Assembly (NCBI RefSeq): GCF_033110285.1
Contig: NZ_CP136995.1
Span: forward strand, 1 to 64,000
Direction: 5' to 3'
DNA: 64,000 nucleotides
From: Ottowia sp. SB7-C50
GTDB lineage: Bacteria > Pseudomonadota > Gammaproteobacteria > Burkholderiales > Burkholderiaceae_C
The position numbers were made by a program, and so were the translations under genes. Shown here in pieces: positions 36,797-45,216 of the stretch. Positions within the stretch are counted from its first letter, which is position 1. The number at the start of each line of letters is the position of its first letter. The notes beneath the pieces are model-generated. The model searched no databases. It saw nothing but the letters and a program-made list of their open reading frames with translations, and was not told the origin of the DNA.

Positions 36797-38224
36797 ATGA
36801 ACGCCCCCACCCCGCTCGCCCACGTCACGCCCGAGATCAAGCCGCGCCCCGCGCCGCCTGCGCTGATGGCGGCGCTGAAAGAGCGCTTTGGCGCGGGCTT
36901 TTCCGAAGCCATGGCGGTACGCGAGCAACACGGGCGCGACGAGTCGGCCTTTACCACCGTGCCGCCGCCGGCCGGCGTGGTGTTTGCTGAAAGCACGCAG
37001 GACGTGCAGGACGCCGTGAAGCTGTGCGCCGCGCACCAGGTGCCGGTGATTCCGTACGGCGTCGGCTCGTCGCTTGAAGGCCATCTGCTGGCCGTGCAGG
37101 GCGGCATCAGCCTGGATGTGTCGCGCATGAACCGCGTGCTGAGCGTCAACGCCGAAGACCTGACCGTCACCGTGCAGCCGGGCGTGACGCGCAAGCAGCT
37201 GAACGACGAGATCAAGAGCACCGGCCTGTTCTTCCCCATCGACCCCGGCGCCGACGCCAGCTTGGGCGGCATGACGGCCACGCGCGCCAGCGGCACCAAC
37301 GCCGTGCGCTACGGCACCATGCGCGAAAACGTGCTGGCGCTGGAAGTCGTCACCGCCAGCGGCGAAGTGATCCGCACCGGCACCCGCGCGCGCAAGAGCA
37401 GCGCCGGCTACGACCTGACGCGCCTGTTCGTGGGCAGCGAAGGCACGCTGGGCGTCATCACCGAAGTCACGCTGCGCATCTACCCGCTGCCCGAGGCGGT
37501 GTCGGCGGCGATCTGCAGCTTTCCGACCATTGCCGACGCGGTCAACACCGTGATTCAGACCATCCAGCTGGGCGTGCCGATCGCGCGCGTGGAACTGATC
37601 GACGCCCACAGCGTGCGCGCCGTCAACGCGCACAGCAAGCTGACCCTGCGCGAAGAGCCGCTGCTGCTGATGGAATTCCACGGCTCACCGGCCAGCGTCA
37701 AGGAGCAGGCCGAGACGGTGCAGGACATCGCGCGCGACCACCACGGCGACGACTTCGAATGGGCCGACACGCCCGAGGAACGCACGCGCCTGTGGACGGC
37801 GCGGCACAACGCTTACTTTGCCGCCGTGCAGAGCCGCCCGGGCTGCCGCTGCATCACCACCGACACCTGCGTGCCCATCAGCCGCCTGGCCGACGCGCTG
37901 CTGGACAGCGTGCAGGAGGCCGAGGAAAGCGGCATCCCCTACTTCCTGGTCGGCCACGTGGGCGACGGCAACTTCCACGTCGGCTACCTGATCGACCCCG
38001 ACGACGCCGACGAACGCGCGCGCGCCGAAGCGCTGAACCACCGCCTCGTCACCCGCGCCCTGGCGCTGGGCGGCACCTGCACCGGCGAACACGGCATCGG
38101 CCTGCACAAGATGGACTTCCTGCTGCACGAAGCCGGCGCCGGCGCCGTGGCCATGATGCGCACCATCAAGCAGGCGCTGGACCCGGACAACATCATGAAC
38201 CCGGGGAAGGTGTTTGCCGTGTGA
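36797..38224 (+). CDS. FAD-linked oxidase, D-lactate dehydrogenase/GlcD family
   Basis: Flavoprotein of the PCMH/VAO family that oxidises a 2-hydroxy acid, most likely D-lactate with cytochrome or quinone as acceptor. The FAD domain shows VPVIPYGVGSSLEGHLLAVQ, GVTRKQLNDEI and DPGADASLGGMTATRASGTN; the C-terminal FAD-oxidase domain shows VGHVGDGNFHVGYLIDPDD, GTCTGEHGIGLHKMDFL and DPDNIMNPGKVF. The 475-residue length fits D-lactate dehydrogenase (cytochrome); a glycolate oxidase subunit is less likely because glcE/glcF are absent. Confidence 0.88.
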   Translation: MNAPTPLAHVTPEIKPRPAPPALMAALKERFGAGFSEAMAVREQHGRDESAFTTVPPPAGVVFAESTQDVQDAVKLCAAHQVPVIPYGVGSSLEGHLLAVQGGISLDVSRMNRVLSVNAEDLTVTVQPGVTRKQLNDEIKSTGLFFPIDPGADASLGGMTATRASGTNAVRYGTMRENVLALEVVTASGEVIRTGTRARKSSAGYDLTRLFVGSEGTLGVITEVTLRIYPLPEAVSAAICSFPTIADAVNTVIQTIQLGVPIARVELIDAHSVRAVNAHSKLTLREEPLLLMEFHGSPASVKEQAETVQDIARDHHGDDFEWADTPEERTRLWTARHNAYFAAVQSRPGCRCITTDTCVPISRLADALLDSVQEAEESGIPYFLVGHVGDGNFHVGYLIDPDDADERARAEALNHRLVTRALALGGTCTGEHGIGLHKMDFLLHEAGAGAVAMMRTIKQALDPDNIMNPGKVFAV

Positions 38225-38612
38225 CGCTTGGCGCGATGAGCGCTTGGGCGTGCGCGCGTTGAAAACCGAAGACCGGACGCGAAGTACGCAAAGGATTCGC
38301 GAAGGACGCAAAAAAAACAGCCCCAAGAATTTTTCTTGGTCTTCTTCTGGGTCCTCTGCGTCCGGCCGCTTGATCTGTTTTGGCGCACTAAGCCAGCGCA
38401 TTAATCAAGCCTTTTTAGCTCCGCGCCCGCGCCAATCAAGCGCCTCTCGCTATTGTTAGCATAGCGCATCAACCCAAATCGAACGGCCGCGGAGCAGGCC
38501 AAGCGCGGAACGCCGCGGAAGGGCTTGGCCCGCCCGCTGGCGTTGTCCCCCTTCCCGCGCGCAGCGCGGCAAAGAAGGGGGAAGCGGCGCCAGCCGCTCA
38601 GGGGGATGCCCT
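38225..38612. repeat. Repeat-only intergenic region with families B, A and C
   Basis: No gene in these 388 bases. 38273-38365 is a family B element with ends CCGGACGC / GCGTCCGG and an inner hairpin CCAAGAA-TTT-TTCTTGG (38323-38339). 38432-38465 is a family A copy with core GCTATTGTTAGCATAGC at 38449. About 38481-38607 is a family C copy with CCGCTGGCGTTGTCCCCC and GCTCAGGGGG. Confidence 0.82.
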
Positions 38613-38978
38613 TTATTTCCCCAGCGCCTCGCGCGTAACCGAATCCATGCGCCCGGTGGGCCGCAGGCCGCGATCTTTCTGGAAGGCAGCCAGCGCCGCC
38701 TGGGTGCGCGCGCCGGCCACGCCGTCGACGGAGCCGGGGTCGTAGCCCAGGTCCTGCAGCCGCTGCTGCACGTCGCGCATGGTGCGCACCTGCATGGGCG
38801 GCAGCGACGCAGGCCGGGCGGGCGCCGGCGGGGGCGTGACGGCGGGGGCCGGTGCAGGCACGACGGCCGCTGGCGCGGGCGGGAGCTTGGGCGCGGCGTC
38901 AGGACGGGCCGGTTCGGGGGTCGAGCAGGCAGCCAGCCAGACGGCGGCCAGCAAGGGGGCGGCGTGTTGAAACTTCAT
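38613..38978 (-). CDS. Small peptidoglycan-binding lipoprotein
   Basis: A 121-residue lipoprotein: signal with lipobox LAAC (APLLAAVWLAACSTPEP), a 50-residue Pro/Ala-rich spacer, then one PG_binding_1 domain (VRTMRDVQQRLQDLGYDPGS, ARTQAALAAFQKDRGL). It probably tethers the outer membrane to, or senses, the murein layer. The ATG at 38978 is chosen. Together with the large repeat protein at 41533-44046, it is one of two proteins with this murein-binding domain in the same accessory region. Confidence 0.85.
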   Translation of the reverse strand: MKFQHAAPLLAAVWLAACSTPEPARPDAAPKLPPAPAAVVPAPAPAVTPPPAPARPASLPPMQVRTMRDVQQRLQDLGYDPGSVDGVAGARTQAALAAFQKDRGLRPTGRMDSVTREALGK

Positions 38979-40439
38979 GCGATCCTCAGGTGGAGCGGGC
39001 GCGGCGCAGTGCGCAAGTCGGCACGGCCGCATACTGCGGCAGGATATATATCGGATGCGAAAGTAGCACTAACAAGCAGTCAGCACAACATGATTCCACG
39101 ATTCAAAACGCATTATACATCTGCAGCATGTCACTTCAACCGCGCTGCCGCCTCTGAATAAAACTCATTATGCGGATATTTTATCCGCTCTGCCGAAATA
39201 ACATCTTTCAATTTGCGCTTAAAGGCCGGGTTCGAGTTAAGTTGATTTTGCTCCGACGCATTCATATCCATGATCCATGCGAGAATTTTTCTGGGATCCT
39301 GACCATCCTTCATTAACTGCTGCTCAATATAGTGCATGGCTGGCTGACCCGTTTCAACCGCGCTCACATTGGCACTCGCCTTCATCCAGGTCGCATACTG
39401 AGCCAGTTGCAACGCGCCGACGCTTGATCTGGTTTCATCAAAAACAGGTTCACTCTTGCCAAGTATGGCCTCCAACAGTTTTACGCTGTTCCCATCAACG
39501 AAATAAGGATTCGCGCTCGCATAGCTTGCTATGATTGCTGCGCTAAATCTATTTTCGGATTTCAGGATTTTATCAAAAATAATAGACCTGGCCTCGGCCG
39601 GAGCAATAACGGACAAGTGCGCCATGTCGCCATAGTACCGGTCGTCATCTATAATATTTTTCCTGTGCGCATTTGATAAAACACTCAACGAATCATCAAA
39701 ATAATCAAGCCTCGAATAGACCAGCACAATAGCCTCTTGAACCTCGCGATTTTCATTTGCCTCAAGCGACTTCAGCAATGAATTGCGGGCGAAGTTCTTT
39801 ATTCCGAAATCTCGGGATTTTGTATATTGCTGACCCAACAATTTTGCTGCGGCCTTCTTTTGATCGACGCTGCGGGACGAACTTAGAATTCCGCTAAGCT
39901 TTTGGATATTTGGATAGGATGCTGGCAAGCCTGATGCGCCGCTTTGGCTCAATACATCCACATCTGCAGAAGCGCCAACCCTGCTGGACACAAGACCATC
40001 CAGCATACGCTGAGCTAACCGGCCGTCTGACAAATCGCTTGCGATTGCATTCGAACTAACGAGCGCATTTACCATAGCAATCACTGCTGCGCCCCCTCTG
40101 GTAAGATGGCGCGCGCTGGTGTTCAATCGAGTGAGAGCCATCTTTATAGACTTCTTTTGGCCTTTGCACTAGCAAGCCCGGCAAATCAGTGGGCGCTAAA
40201 TCCTGCCCTTCATGTATGCCGTGCCCAACGTCTCGTGCCCTGGGGACACAGTCGGCTAAGCACTCGGACGATTAAGCCGTGCGCTGGCACCTGTGGGGTG
40301 AGCACGCGGGTGGCCTATCTCCCGCTTTCCGGGTTCGAGAGCATGGACAAGCAGCCGAACCGGTATTGGGGCATGAAACCAGGGCAGTGCGACGAGCGTT
40401 AGCGCAGGTCACGTCTCGGCCGACCGCGTCAGCGGCCGT
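38979..40439. other. Low-GC island
   Basis: Base composition drops sharply (many A/T runs such as GGATATATATCGGATG) compared with the GC-rich surroundings. It contains one orphan gene (39131-40141). The 298 bases 40142-40439 beyond it hold no convincing gene or RNA that I recognise. No transposase or flanking target repeats are visible. Confidence 0.75.
39131..40141 (-). CDS. Exported protein of unknown function in low-GC DNA
   Basis: I do not recognise this 336-residue protein. It has a plausible signal peptide (GGAAVIAMVNALVSSNAIAS) and a soluble, mostly helical body with recurrent Ala/Leu patterns such as KAAAKLLGQQYTKSRDFGIK and REVQEAIVLVYSRLDYFDDS, which resemble short helical (HEAT/TPR-like) repeats. 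There is no cysteine-rich or catalytic motif I can name. Codon use is AT-rich and unlike its neighbours, indicating recent horizontal acquisition. AAAAGAAG lies upstream of the ATG. Confidence 0.8.
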   Translation of the reverse strand: MALTRLNTSARHLTRGGAAVIAMVNALVSSNAIASDLSDGRLAQRMLDGLVSSRVGASADVDVLSQSGASGLPASYPNIQKLSGILSSSRSVDQKKAAAKLLGQQYTKSRDFGIKNFARNSLLKSLEANENREVQEAIVLVYSRLDYFDDSLSVLSNAHRKNIIDDDRYYGDMAHLSVIAPAEARSIIFDKILKSENRFSAAIIASYASANPYFVDGNSVKLLEAILGKSEPVFDETRSSVGALQLAQYATWMKASANVSAVETGQPAMHYIEQQLMKDGQDPRKILAWIMDMNASEQNQLNSNPAFKRKLKDVISAERIKYPHNEFYSEAAARLK

Positions 40440-41339
40440 TCAACGGCGGCGGCGCGTGTTGGACCGGGGCGCGTTCTCGGGGGTGTAGGTCTGCGATGGT
40501 GCGGCGCCGCCGTCCACGCCGAGCCGGCCGCCGCCGCCCAGGCCCTGGCCCTGCACGCGCTGGGCGCGGTAGTTGCGCACGGCGCGCACCATCTGGTTGT
40601 AGGCGTCCATGAAGGCGGCGGTGATGACCTTGCCCTGCGGTGTGTTCTGGTAGCCGCCCAGGCCGCCGCCGGCCACGCCGCCGAACAGCGCGCCCATGCC
40701 GCCGAAGTCGGTCTTGGAGGCGCTGCCTTCCGACGCCGCGACCTGCACGCCCGAGCGGTTGTCGACCAGCGTCAGCATGGTGGACGCCTCGCGCGTCTTG
40801 GTGCCGGCTGCCACAGCGCCCAGCAGGCCGCCGCCACGGCCACCGATCAGGCCGCCCAGCGCGCCACCGATGCCGCCGGTGTTGCCTTCGCTGAAGATGA
40901 TCTCGGGCGACATGCCGTAGTCCGACGCGACCATCTGCCCGCCGCCGAAGTTGCTGCCGCCGCGCATCTGGCCCGAGCCCATCAGCTCGCGCTCGCGGTT
41001 CATGGCGCGCATGCCGGCGGCGCCGCGCTCGACCACCACGAAGCAGTTGGACTGCTGGATCAGCAGGCGCAGCAGGTTGGCGGTGGGCGGCAGGCGGTAT
41101 TCGTTGCGCAGGATGGTGTACCAGCCGGCGTGTTCGTTTTCGACCAGCGACACGGTGCCCAGGGGCGACGCGCATTTCTCCAGCTGGGTGTTTTCGCCCG
41201 ACGCGCTGGCGCCGCCGGCGGCGCCGGTGGCCACGGTCTTGGCGTCCTGGCTGCCCATTTTCATGTTGGTGGTTTCGCAGCCCGCCAGCAGCACGGCGAC
41301 GCCCGCGGCCGCCAGCACGGCCCATTTATTTTTCTGCAT
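40440..41339 (-). CDS. CsgG/HfaB-like lipoprotein
   Basis: A 299-residue lipoprotein: signal with lipobox LAGC (GVAVLLAGCETTNMK), then a CsgG-like domain with LLRLLIQQSNCFVVVERGAAG and MRAMNRERELMGSG, a Gly-rich hydrophobic stretch (GGIGGALGGLIGGRGGGLLG) and a helix FMDAYNQMVRAVRNYR. CsgG proteins form outer-membrane secretion channels for curli or holdfast. No csgA/B/E/F genes are nearby, so export of another surface polymer or a structural role is possible. The ATG at 41339 follows CTGGAG. Confidence 0.8.
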   Translation of the reverse strand: MQKNKWAVLAAAGVAVLLAGCETTNMKMGSQDAKTVATGAAGGASASGENTQLEKCASPLGTVSLVENEHAGWYTILRNEYRLPPTANLLRLLIQQSNCFVVVERGAAGMRAMNRERELMGSGQMRGGSNFGGGQMVASDYGMSPEIIFSEGNTGGIGGALGGLIGGRGGGLLGAVAAGTKTREASTMLTLVDNRSGVQVAASEGSASKTDFGGMGALFGGVAGGGLGGYQNTPQGKVITAAFMDAYNQMVRAVRNYRAQRVQGQGLGGGGRLGVDGGAAPSQTYTPENAPRSNTRRRR

Positions 41340-41482
41340 CTTGATCCACTCCAGTGAAGATTCGCGTCCCGCTGCGGCGCGCAGCGATTGGACCGGTCGA
41401 TACAAGATGATACGACTTGTCGATGACCAATCCATCCTCTGCGCGATGGATTGCGCCGCCGCGCACCACCAAAAATGGTTTC

Positions 41483-41524
41483 AGCGCTTGCCTGTATTGC
41501 GGATTACGCTATAAAACAGATAGC
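41483..41524 (+). repeat. Family A dispersed repeat
   Basis: Flank AGCGCTTGCCTGTATTGCGG, core GCTATAAAACAGATAGC at 41508-41524, eight bases beyond the stop codon of the large repeat protein gene. Confidence 0.82.
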
Positions 41525-41532
41525 AAATGGCG

Positions 41533-44046
41533 TCAGTTTGGTGCCACGCCCAAAGCGCGCACGGTGTCGACGTCGAGGTAGCCGTGCACCGGCAGGCCGC
41601 GCGCCTGCTGGTAGCGCGCCACGGCGTCCAGCGTGGGCGCGGCCAGCACGCCGTCGGCGGCGGCGGGGCCGAAACCGGCCGCCTGCAGCGCGCGCTGCAC
41701 GTCGCGGATCTTGTCGGGGTGCGTGTTGGTCTCGCACATGACTTCGCGCCGCTCTTCGCGCGCTTCGGCCACCTTGACCTGCCAGGTCAGCGTCTCGTAC
41801 TGCGCGGGCACGTCGACCCAGCGCGTGCTGGCGGGCTGGTCGATGACCTGGCGCGTTTCGGTGCGGTAGACGGCGGGCACGACTTCGTCGCGCACGCCGG
41901 CGGCGCGCGTCACGACCGGCCGCTGCATCGGCTGCACCAGCGCGGGCACGGCGACCTGGCGCAGGCTGGCGGGCTGGTCCAGCTCGTAGCGGGTGACGGC
42001 CTGGTATTCGCCCGGCTCGGGCACGGCGCGGGTAGTTTCGGCGCGCACCAGCACCTGCGTGGGCACGGTCTTGTAGGTGGCGGGCACCAGCACGGTTTCG
42101 GTGCGGGCGGGTTGCACTTCGACGCGGCGCTTGATGGTGCGCACCGCCGCCGGCACGTCGACCACGCGCACGCCGGCCGGCTGCTCGGGCACGTAGCGGG
42201 TGACATTGCGGTATTCGGCCGGGATGCGCACTTCGCGCACCCAGCTGTCCGGCCCCAGGGCGCGGTCGATCTGCACGCCGGGCTGGCTGGCCACCGCCGC
42301 CGCGCGCACCAGCCGCTGGCCGCTGGGCGTGGCCACCAGTTCGCCGCTGGCATCGAACTGGTAGCCCAGCGCGCGGGCGCGCTCGAAGTCCACTTCTTGC
42401 CGATAGACGCTGTGGTAGACGGCCGGCACCGGCACCACGCGCTGCGTGGCCTCGCGCAGCACCACCTGGCGCGTGACGTTCCTGTATTCGGCCGGCACGG
42501 CGACGTCGCTGGTGGTGGCGGGCGCCTTCAGCACCTTGCGTTGCACGGTCTGGTACTGCGCCGGCACTTCGACCAGGCACCACACGTCGTCTTCAAACTG
42601 GCTGTTGTCGGCCGGCGTGGCGCCGATGTCGACGATGCCGCGCGAGGCGCCGCCGCTGGCCGCCGGCACCAGCGTGCGGCCGGCCACGTTGTAGCCCTTG
42701 AACTGGCCCGCCGGGTCGACGATGAACCCGCGCAGCGGCACCACCTCGATGGCCTGGCCCACCCAGGCGCGGCCACGCCGCCATTCGCGGTAGGGCTCGC
42801 TGATCTTGACCTGCTCGGTGACGATTTCGTACGCGGCCGGCACCTCGACCTTGCGCACCGTGGCCGGGCGCACCTCGACCGGCTCGACCACCGTCTGCAT
42901 CACGGGCGCCACCGGCTCGACGCGGGTGGTGGCGTCGGCGCGCAGGCGCTGCTCGGCCACCGGGCGCGTGGGCAGGCGCACCGGCACGTACTGCACGACC
43001 TCGGGGCGCACCAGCACGCGCTCGACCTCGGTGCGGTAGCGCGTCGGCACGGCTTCGGTGCGGGTGGTGGCGGGGCTGACCTGCACCGTCTCCTCGACCT
43101 CCTTGTAGACGGCCGGCACCACGCGCTGCACGGTGTGCTCGGGCACGTCGACCACGCGGCGCATCTCGGTCCGGTACACCGGCGGCAGCACCTCGACGCG
43201 GGTGGACGGCGCCTTGGTCTGCAGCTGTTCGGTGGTGGTCCTGAACGTGGGCGCCACCGGTTCGTCGCGCGTGCCGGCGGGGCGCAGCACCACGTTCTCG
43301 GTCACGCTGCCCAGCTCGGCCGGCACGGCCACCTGGCGGCGCGTCTCGGGCTGCACCAGCACCTGCTCGGTGACGGCGCGCCAGGTGGCGGGCACCACTT
43401 CTTCGCGGCGCGTGGCGGGGGCGATCAGCACCTGCTCGCTGCGCGTTTCAAAGCGCGCCGGATGCAGGATGTTGGCAAAGCACTGGTTGGGCGACGGCTG
43501 CGGCGCCACCACCTGCACGGCCACGCTGGGCGCGGGCGGCACGGGGCGCGGCAGATGGCCTGAAAAACCGTTGTCGCACTGCGCCATGGTCACGCGCAGC
43601 GGCTGGCCGGCGGCGTCGCTGTACAGGTTGAGCCGCATGTCGGGGCTGAACGGCACCCACTTGCCGACCAGCTCGGGCGTGATGTCCGGGCGGCCCTTGA
43701 CGTGGCGAATCCCTAAGTCGCACGCGCCGCGCGCGTAGTCGGCGGCACTGTAGCGCAGGCCCGCCGCCTGCGCCGTGGCGCTGGCCAGTTCGCGCAGGGC
43801 GATGGTGCGCACCGCGGCTTCGCCCTTCTGGCGCGCCGGCGGCCGCGTGGTGACCGGCTGGTAAAAGCGTGCGCTGCCCGCCTGCACCGCCGCATCGCAT
43901 TCGGCCGCGCTGTCGTAGCCGACGTTGCCGTGCGCGTCGGTCACCATGCCCGCGTGTGCAGCGCCGGCCAGCAGCAGGCCACCGCCCAGCAATGCGCCGC
44001 GGCGCAGGGGACGCGCGCGGTCTGGAGGGGTCAAAGACTTTTTCAT
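41533..44046 (-). CDS. Exported protein of about twenty 23-residue repeats with C-terminal PG-binding domain
   Basis: I do not recognise a named family for this 837-residue protein. After a signal peptide (RGALLGGGLLLAGAAHAG) and a 200-residue N-terminal domain, residues of about 215-760 are built from about twenty copies of a 23-residue unit, roughly VPAxYRxVTRQVxVxPATTR. Two copies are interrupted by inserts of about 50-70 residues (RGFIVDPAGQFKGYNVAGRT and nearby; QFDASGELVATPSGQRLV). The C-terminus is a PG_binding_1 domain (KIRDVQRALQAAGFGPAAAD). A periplasmic fibre or spacer anchored to murein is inferred. The ATG at 44046 (MKKSLTPPDRARP) is chosen. Confidence 0.85.
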   Translation of the reverse strand: MKKSLTPPDRARPLRRGALLGGGLLLAGAAHAGMVTDAHGNVGYDSAAECDAAVQAGSARFYQPVTTRPPARQKGEAAVRTIALRELASATAQAAGLRYSAADYARGACDLGIRHVKGRPDITPELVGKWVPFSPDMRLNLYSDAAGQPLRVTMAQCDNGFSGHLPRPVPPAPSVAVQVVAPQPSPNQCFANILHPARFETRSEQVLIAPATRREEVVPATWRAVTEQVLVQPETRRQVAVPAELGSVTENVVLRPAGTRDEPVAPTFRTTTEQLQTKAPSTRVEVLPPVYRTEMRRVVDVPEHTVQRVVPAVYKEVEETVQVSPATTRTEAVPTRYRTEVERVLVRPEVVQYVPVRLPTRPVAEQRLRADATTRVEPVAPVMQTVVEPVEVRPATVRKVEVPAAYEIVTEQVKISEPYREWRRGRAWVGQAIEVVPLRGFIVDPAGQFKGYNVAGRTLVPAASGGASRGIVDIGATPADNSQFEDDVWCLVEVPAQYQTVQRKVLKAPATTSDVAVPAEYRNVTRQVVLREATQRVVPVPAVYHSVYRQEVDFERARALGYQFDASGELVATPSGQRLVRAAAVASQPGVQIDRALGPDSWVREVRIPAEYRNVTRYVPEQPAGVRVVDVPAAVRTIKRRVEVQPARTETVLVPATYKTVPTQVLVRAETTRAVPEPGEYQAVTRYELDQPASLRQVAVPALVQPMQRPVVTRAAGVRDEVVPAVYRTETRQVIDQPASTRWVDVPAQYETLTWQVKVAEAREERREVMCETNTHPDKIRDVQRALQAAGFGPAAADGVLAAPTLDAVARYQQARGLPVHGYLDVDTVRALGVAPN

Positions 44047-44194
44047 GGCAGCAATTTCCTCGCGCTTCGGGCGCCGGCCAGCCGCAAGCGTGCGGCCCAT
44101 GTACAAATGGTAACCGCTGGTGACTGGCTCGCGTGCGCGGCGCACTCCAGCGGCGGCGTGCGGGAGCGCCGAGCGCCGCCTGCAAACCCGAAAA

Positions 44195-44235
44195 ACTACA
44201 CTATTGATAGCATCCTGCGCTGGACAGGCCTGCGC
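44195..44235 (+). repeat. Family A dispersed repeat, intergenic
   Basis: Degenerate core ACTACACTATTGATAGC at 44195-44211 followed by TGCGCTGGACAGGCCTGCGC. Lies between the methyltransferase gene and the large repeat protein gene. Confidence 0.65.
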
Positions 44236-44253
44236 TCAGGGCCTAAAAGACGC

Positions 44254-45006
44254 TTATCTCGCCTGGTGCCCCAGCACATCGATGCGCGCCGGCGGCAGGT
44301 TGGCCAGCACGCGTTCGCGCGCCTGCCCGACCAGGCCAGCCGCCTGCCACAGCGACGGCCCGCGCATGGCGTAGGTGAATTGCAGCAGGCGCCCACCGGG
44401 CGCCAGCACCTGCGCGCCGGCGTGCAGGATGCGCTGGCGCACCGGCAGCGGGATCGACAGCAGCGGCAGGCCCGACACGATGCAGCGCACCGCCAGCGGC
44501 GCACCGCCCTCGCCGCGCGGCCAGGCGGGCGATTCGGCCAGGCGCGGCAGCTCGGCAGCGTCGCCATGCACCACATGCACCTGCGGAAAGCGGCGCGCCA
44601 GGTGCGCGGCCAGCGCGGCCGACTGCTCGACCACCACCAGCCGCTGCGGTGCCACGCCGCGCGCCAGCAGCGCGGCGGTGATGACGCCGGTGCCGCCACC
44701 CAGCTCCACCACCAGCCCCGGCGCCGCCGGATCGACCCACGACGCCATGCGCTGCGCCAGCCGGGGCGAGCTGGCGCACAGCGCGCCCATGGCCGCCGGC
44801 TGGGCCACCAGCTCGCGCAGAAACAGCGATTGCGGCGACCGCGACACCGCCAGGTCCATGGCGCGGCGCACGCGGTCGACGCTGGCACGGGCGGCCCGCA
44901 CGGCCAGCGCGGGGCCGGCGTTGCCGCCGCCGCCCTGGCGCGCCAGCCGGGCGGCCAGCGTGCGCAGGCCGGGCGGACGCGTGGCTCGTGGATTCTTCAG
45001 GCGCAT
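44254..45006 (-). CDS. Class I SAM-dependent methyltransferase
   Basis: A 250-residue methyltransferase with SAM-binding motif I VELGGGTGVITAALLARG, motif II VVVEQSAALAAHL and the motif IV-like IVSGLPLLSIPL. The overall pattern resembles the phospholipid N-methyltransferase/rRNA adenine methylase-like group (PmtA-type), which methylates phosphatidylethanolamine. The first 60 residues are basic. Substrate cannot be settled from sequence; no pathway partner is adjacent. Confidence 0.75.
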   Translation of the reverse strand: MRLKNPRATRPPGLRTLAARLARQGGGGNAGPALAVRAARASVDRVRRAMDLAVSRSPQSLFLRELVAQPAAMGALCASSPRLAQRMASWVDPAAPGLVVELGGGTGVITAALLARGVAPQRLVVVEQSAALAAHLARRFPQVHVVHGDAAELPRLAESPAWPRGEGGAPLAVRCIVSGLPLLSIPLPVRQRILHAGAQVLAPGGRLLQFTYAMRGPSLWQAAGLVGQARERVLANLPPARIDVLGHQAR

Positions 45007-45078
45007 GGTGGGCGGTGGCGGGCGGAAAAAGCCGGCAGCTTAACGGCTGGAAATCCAGCGACCTGAAAAACCCAAATC

Positions 45079-45157
45079 CGTCATTCCCGCGCAGGCGGGA
45101 ATCCAGAGACGGCCGCTGCCTGTGCCAGCGTGGATTCCCGCCTGTGCGGGAATGACG
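45079..45157. repeat. Family D element (GTCATTCCCGC inverted repeat)
   Basis: Starts CGTCATTCCCGCGCAGGCGG and ends CGCCTGTGCGGGAATGACG, so the outer ends are inverted repeats. It occupies the gap between parB and the methyltransferase gene. Confidence 0.88.
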
Positions 45158-45216
45158 AGGACACGCAGCAGCTTCAAGGGCAAGGCTTTCGGATTCATCA
45201 CGCGGGCGGCGCTTGT

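Noticed and set aside
38225..38612. CRISPR-like array because of repeated short blocks
   Set aside because: The blocks belong to different dispersed families, are not evenly spaced and have no spacers.
40106..40402. A 98-codon open frame divergent from the low-GC orphan gene
   Set aside because: No ribosome site, no recognisable motif, and it overlaps the start of the orphan gene.
40142..40439. tRNA or other structural RNA suggested by GGGTTCGAGAGC
   Set aside because: No cloverleaf, acceptor stem or other known RNA signature could be formed around it.
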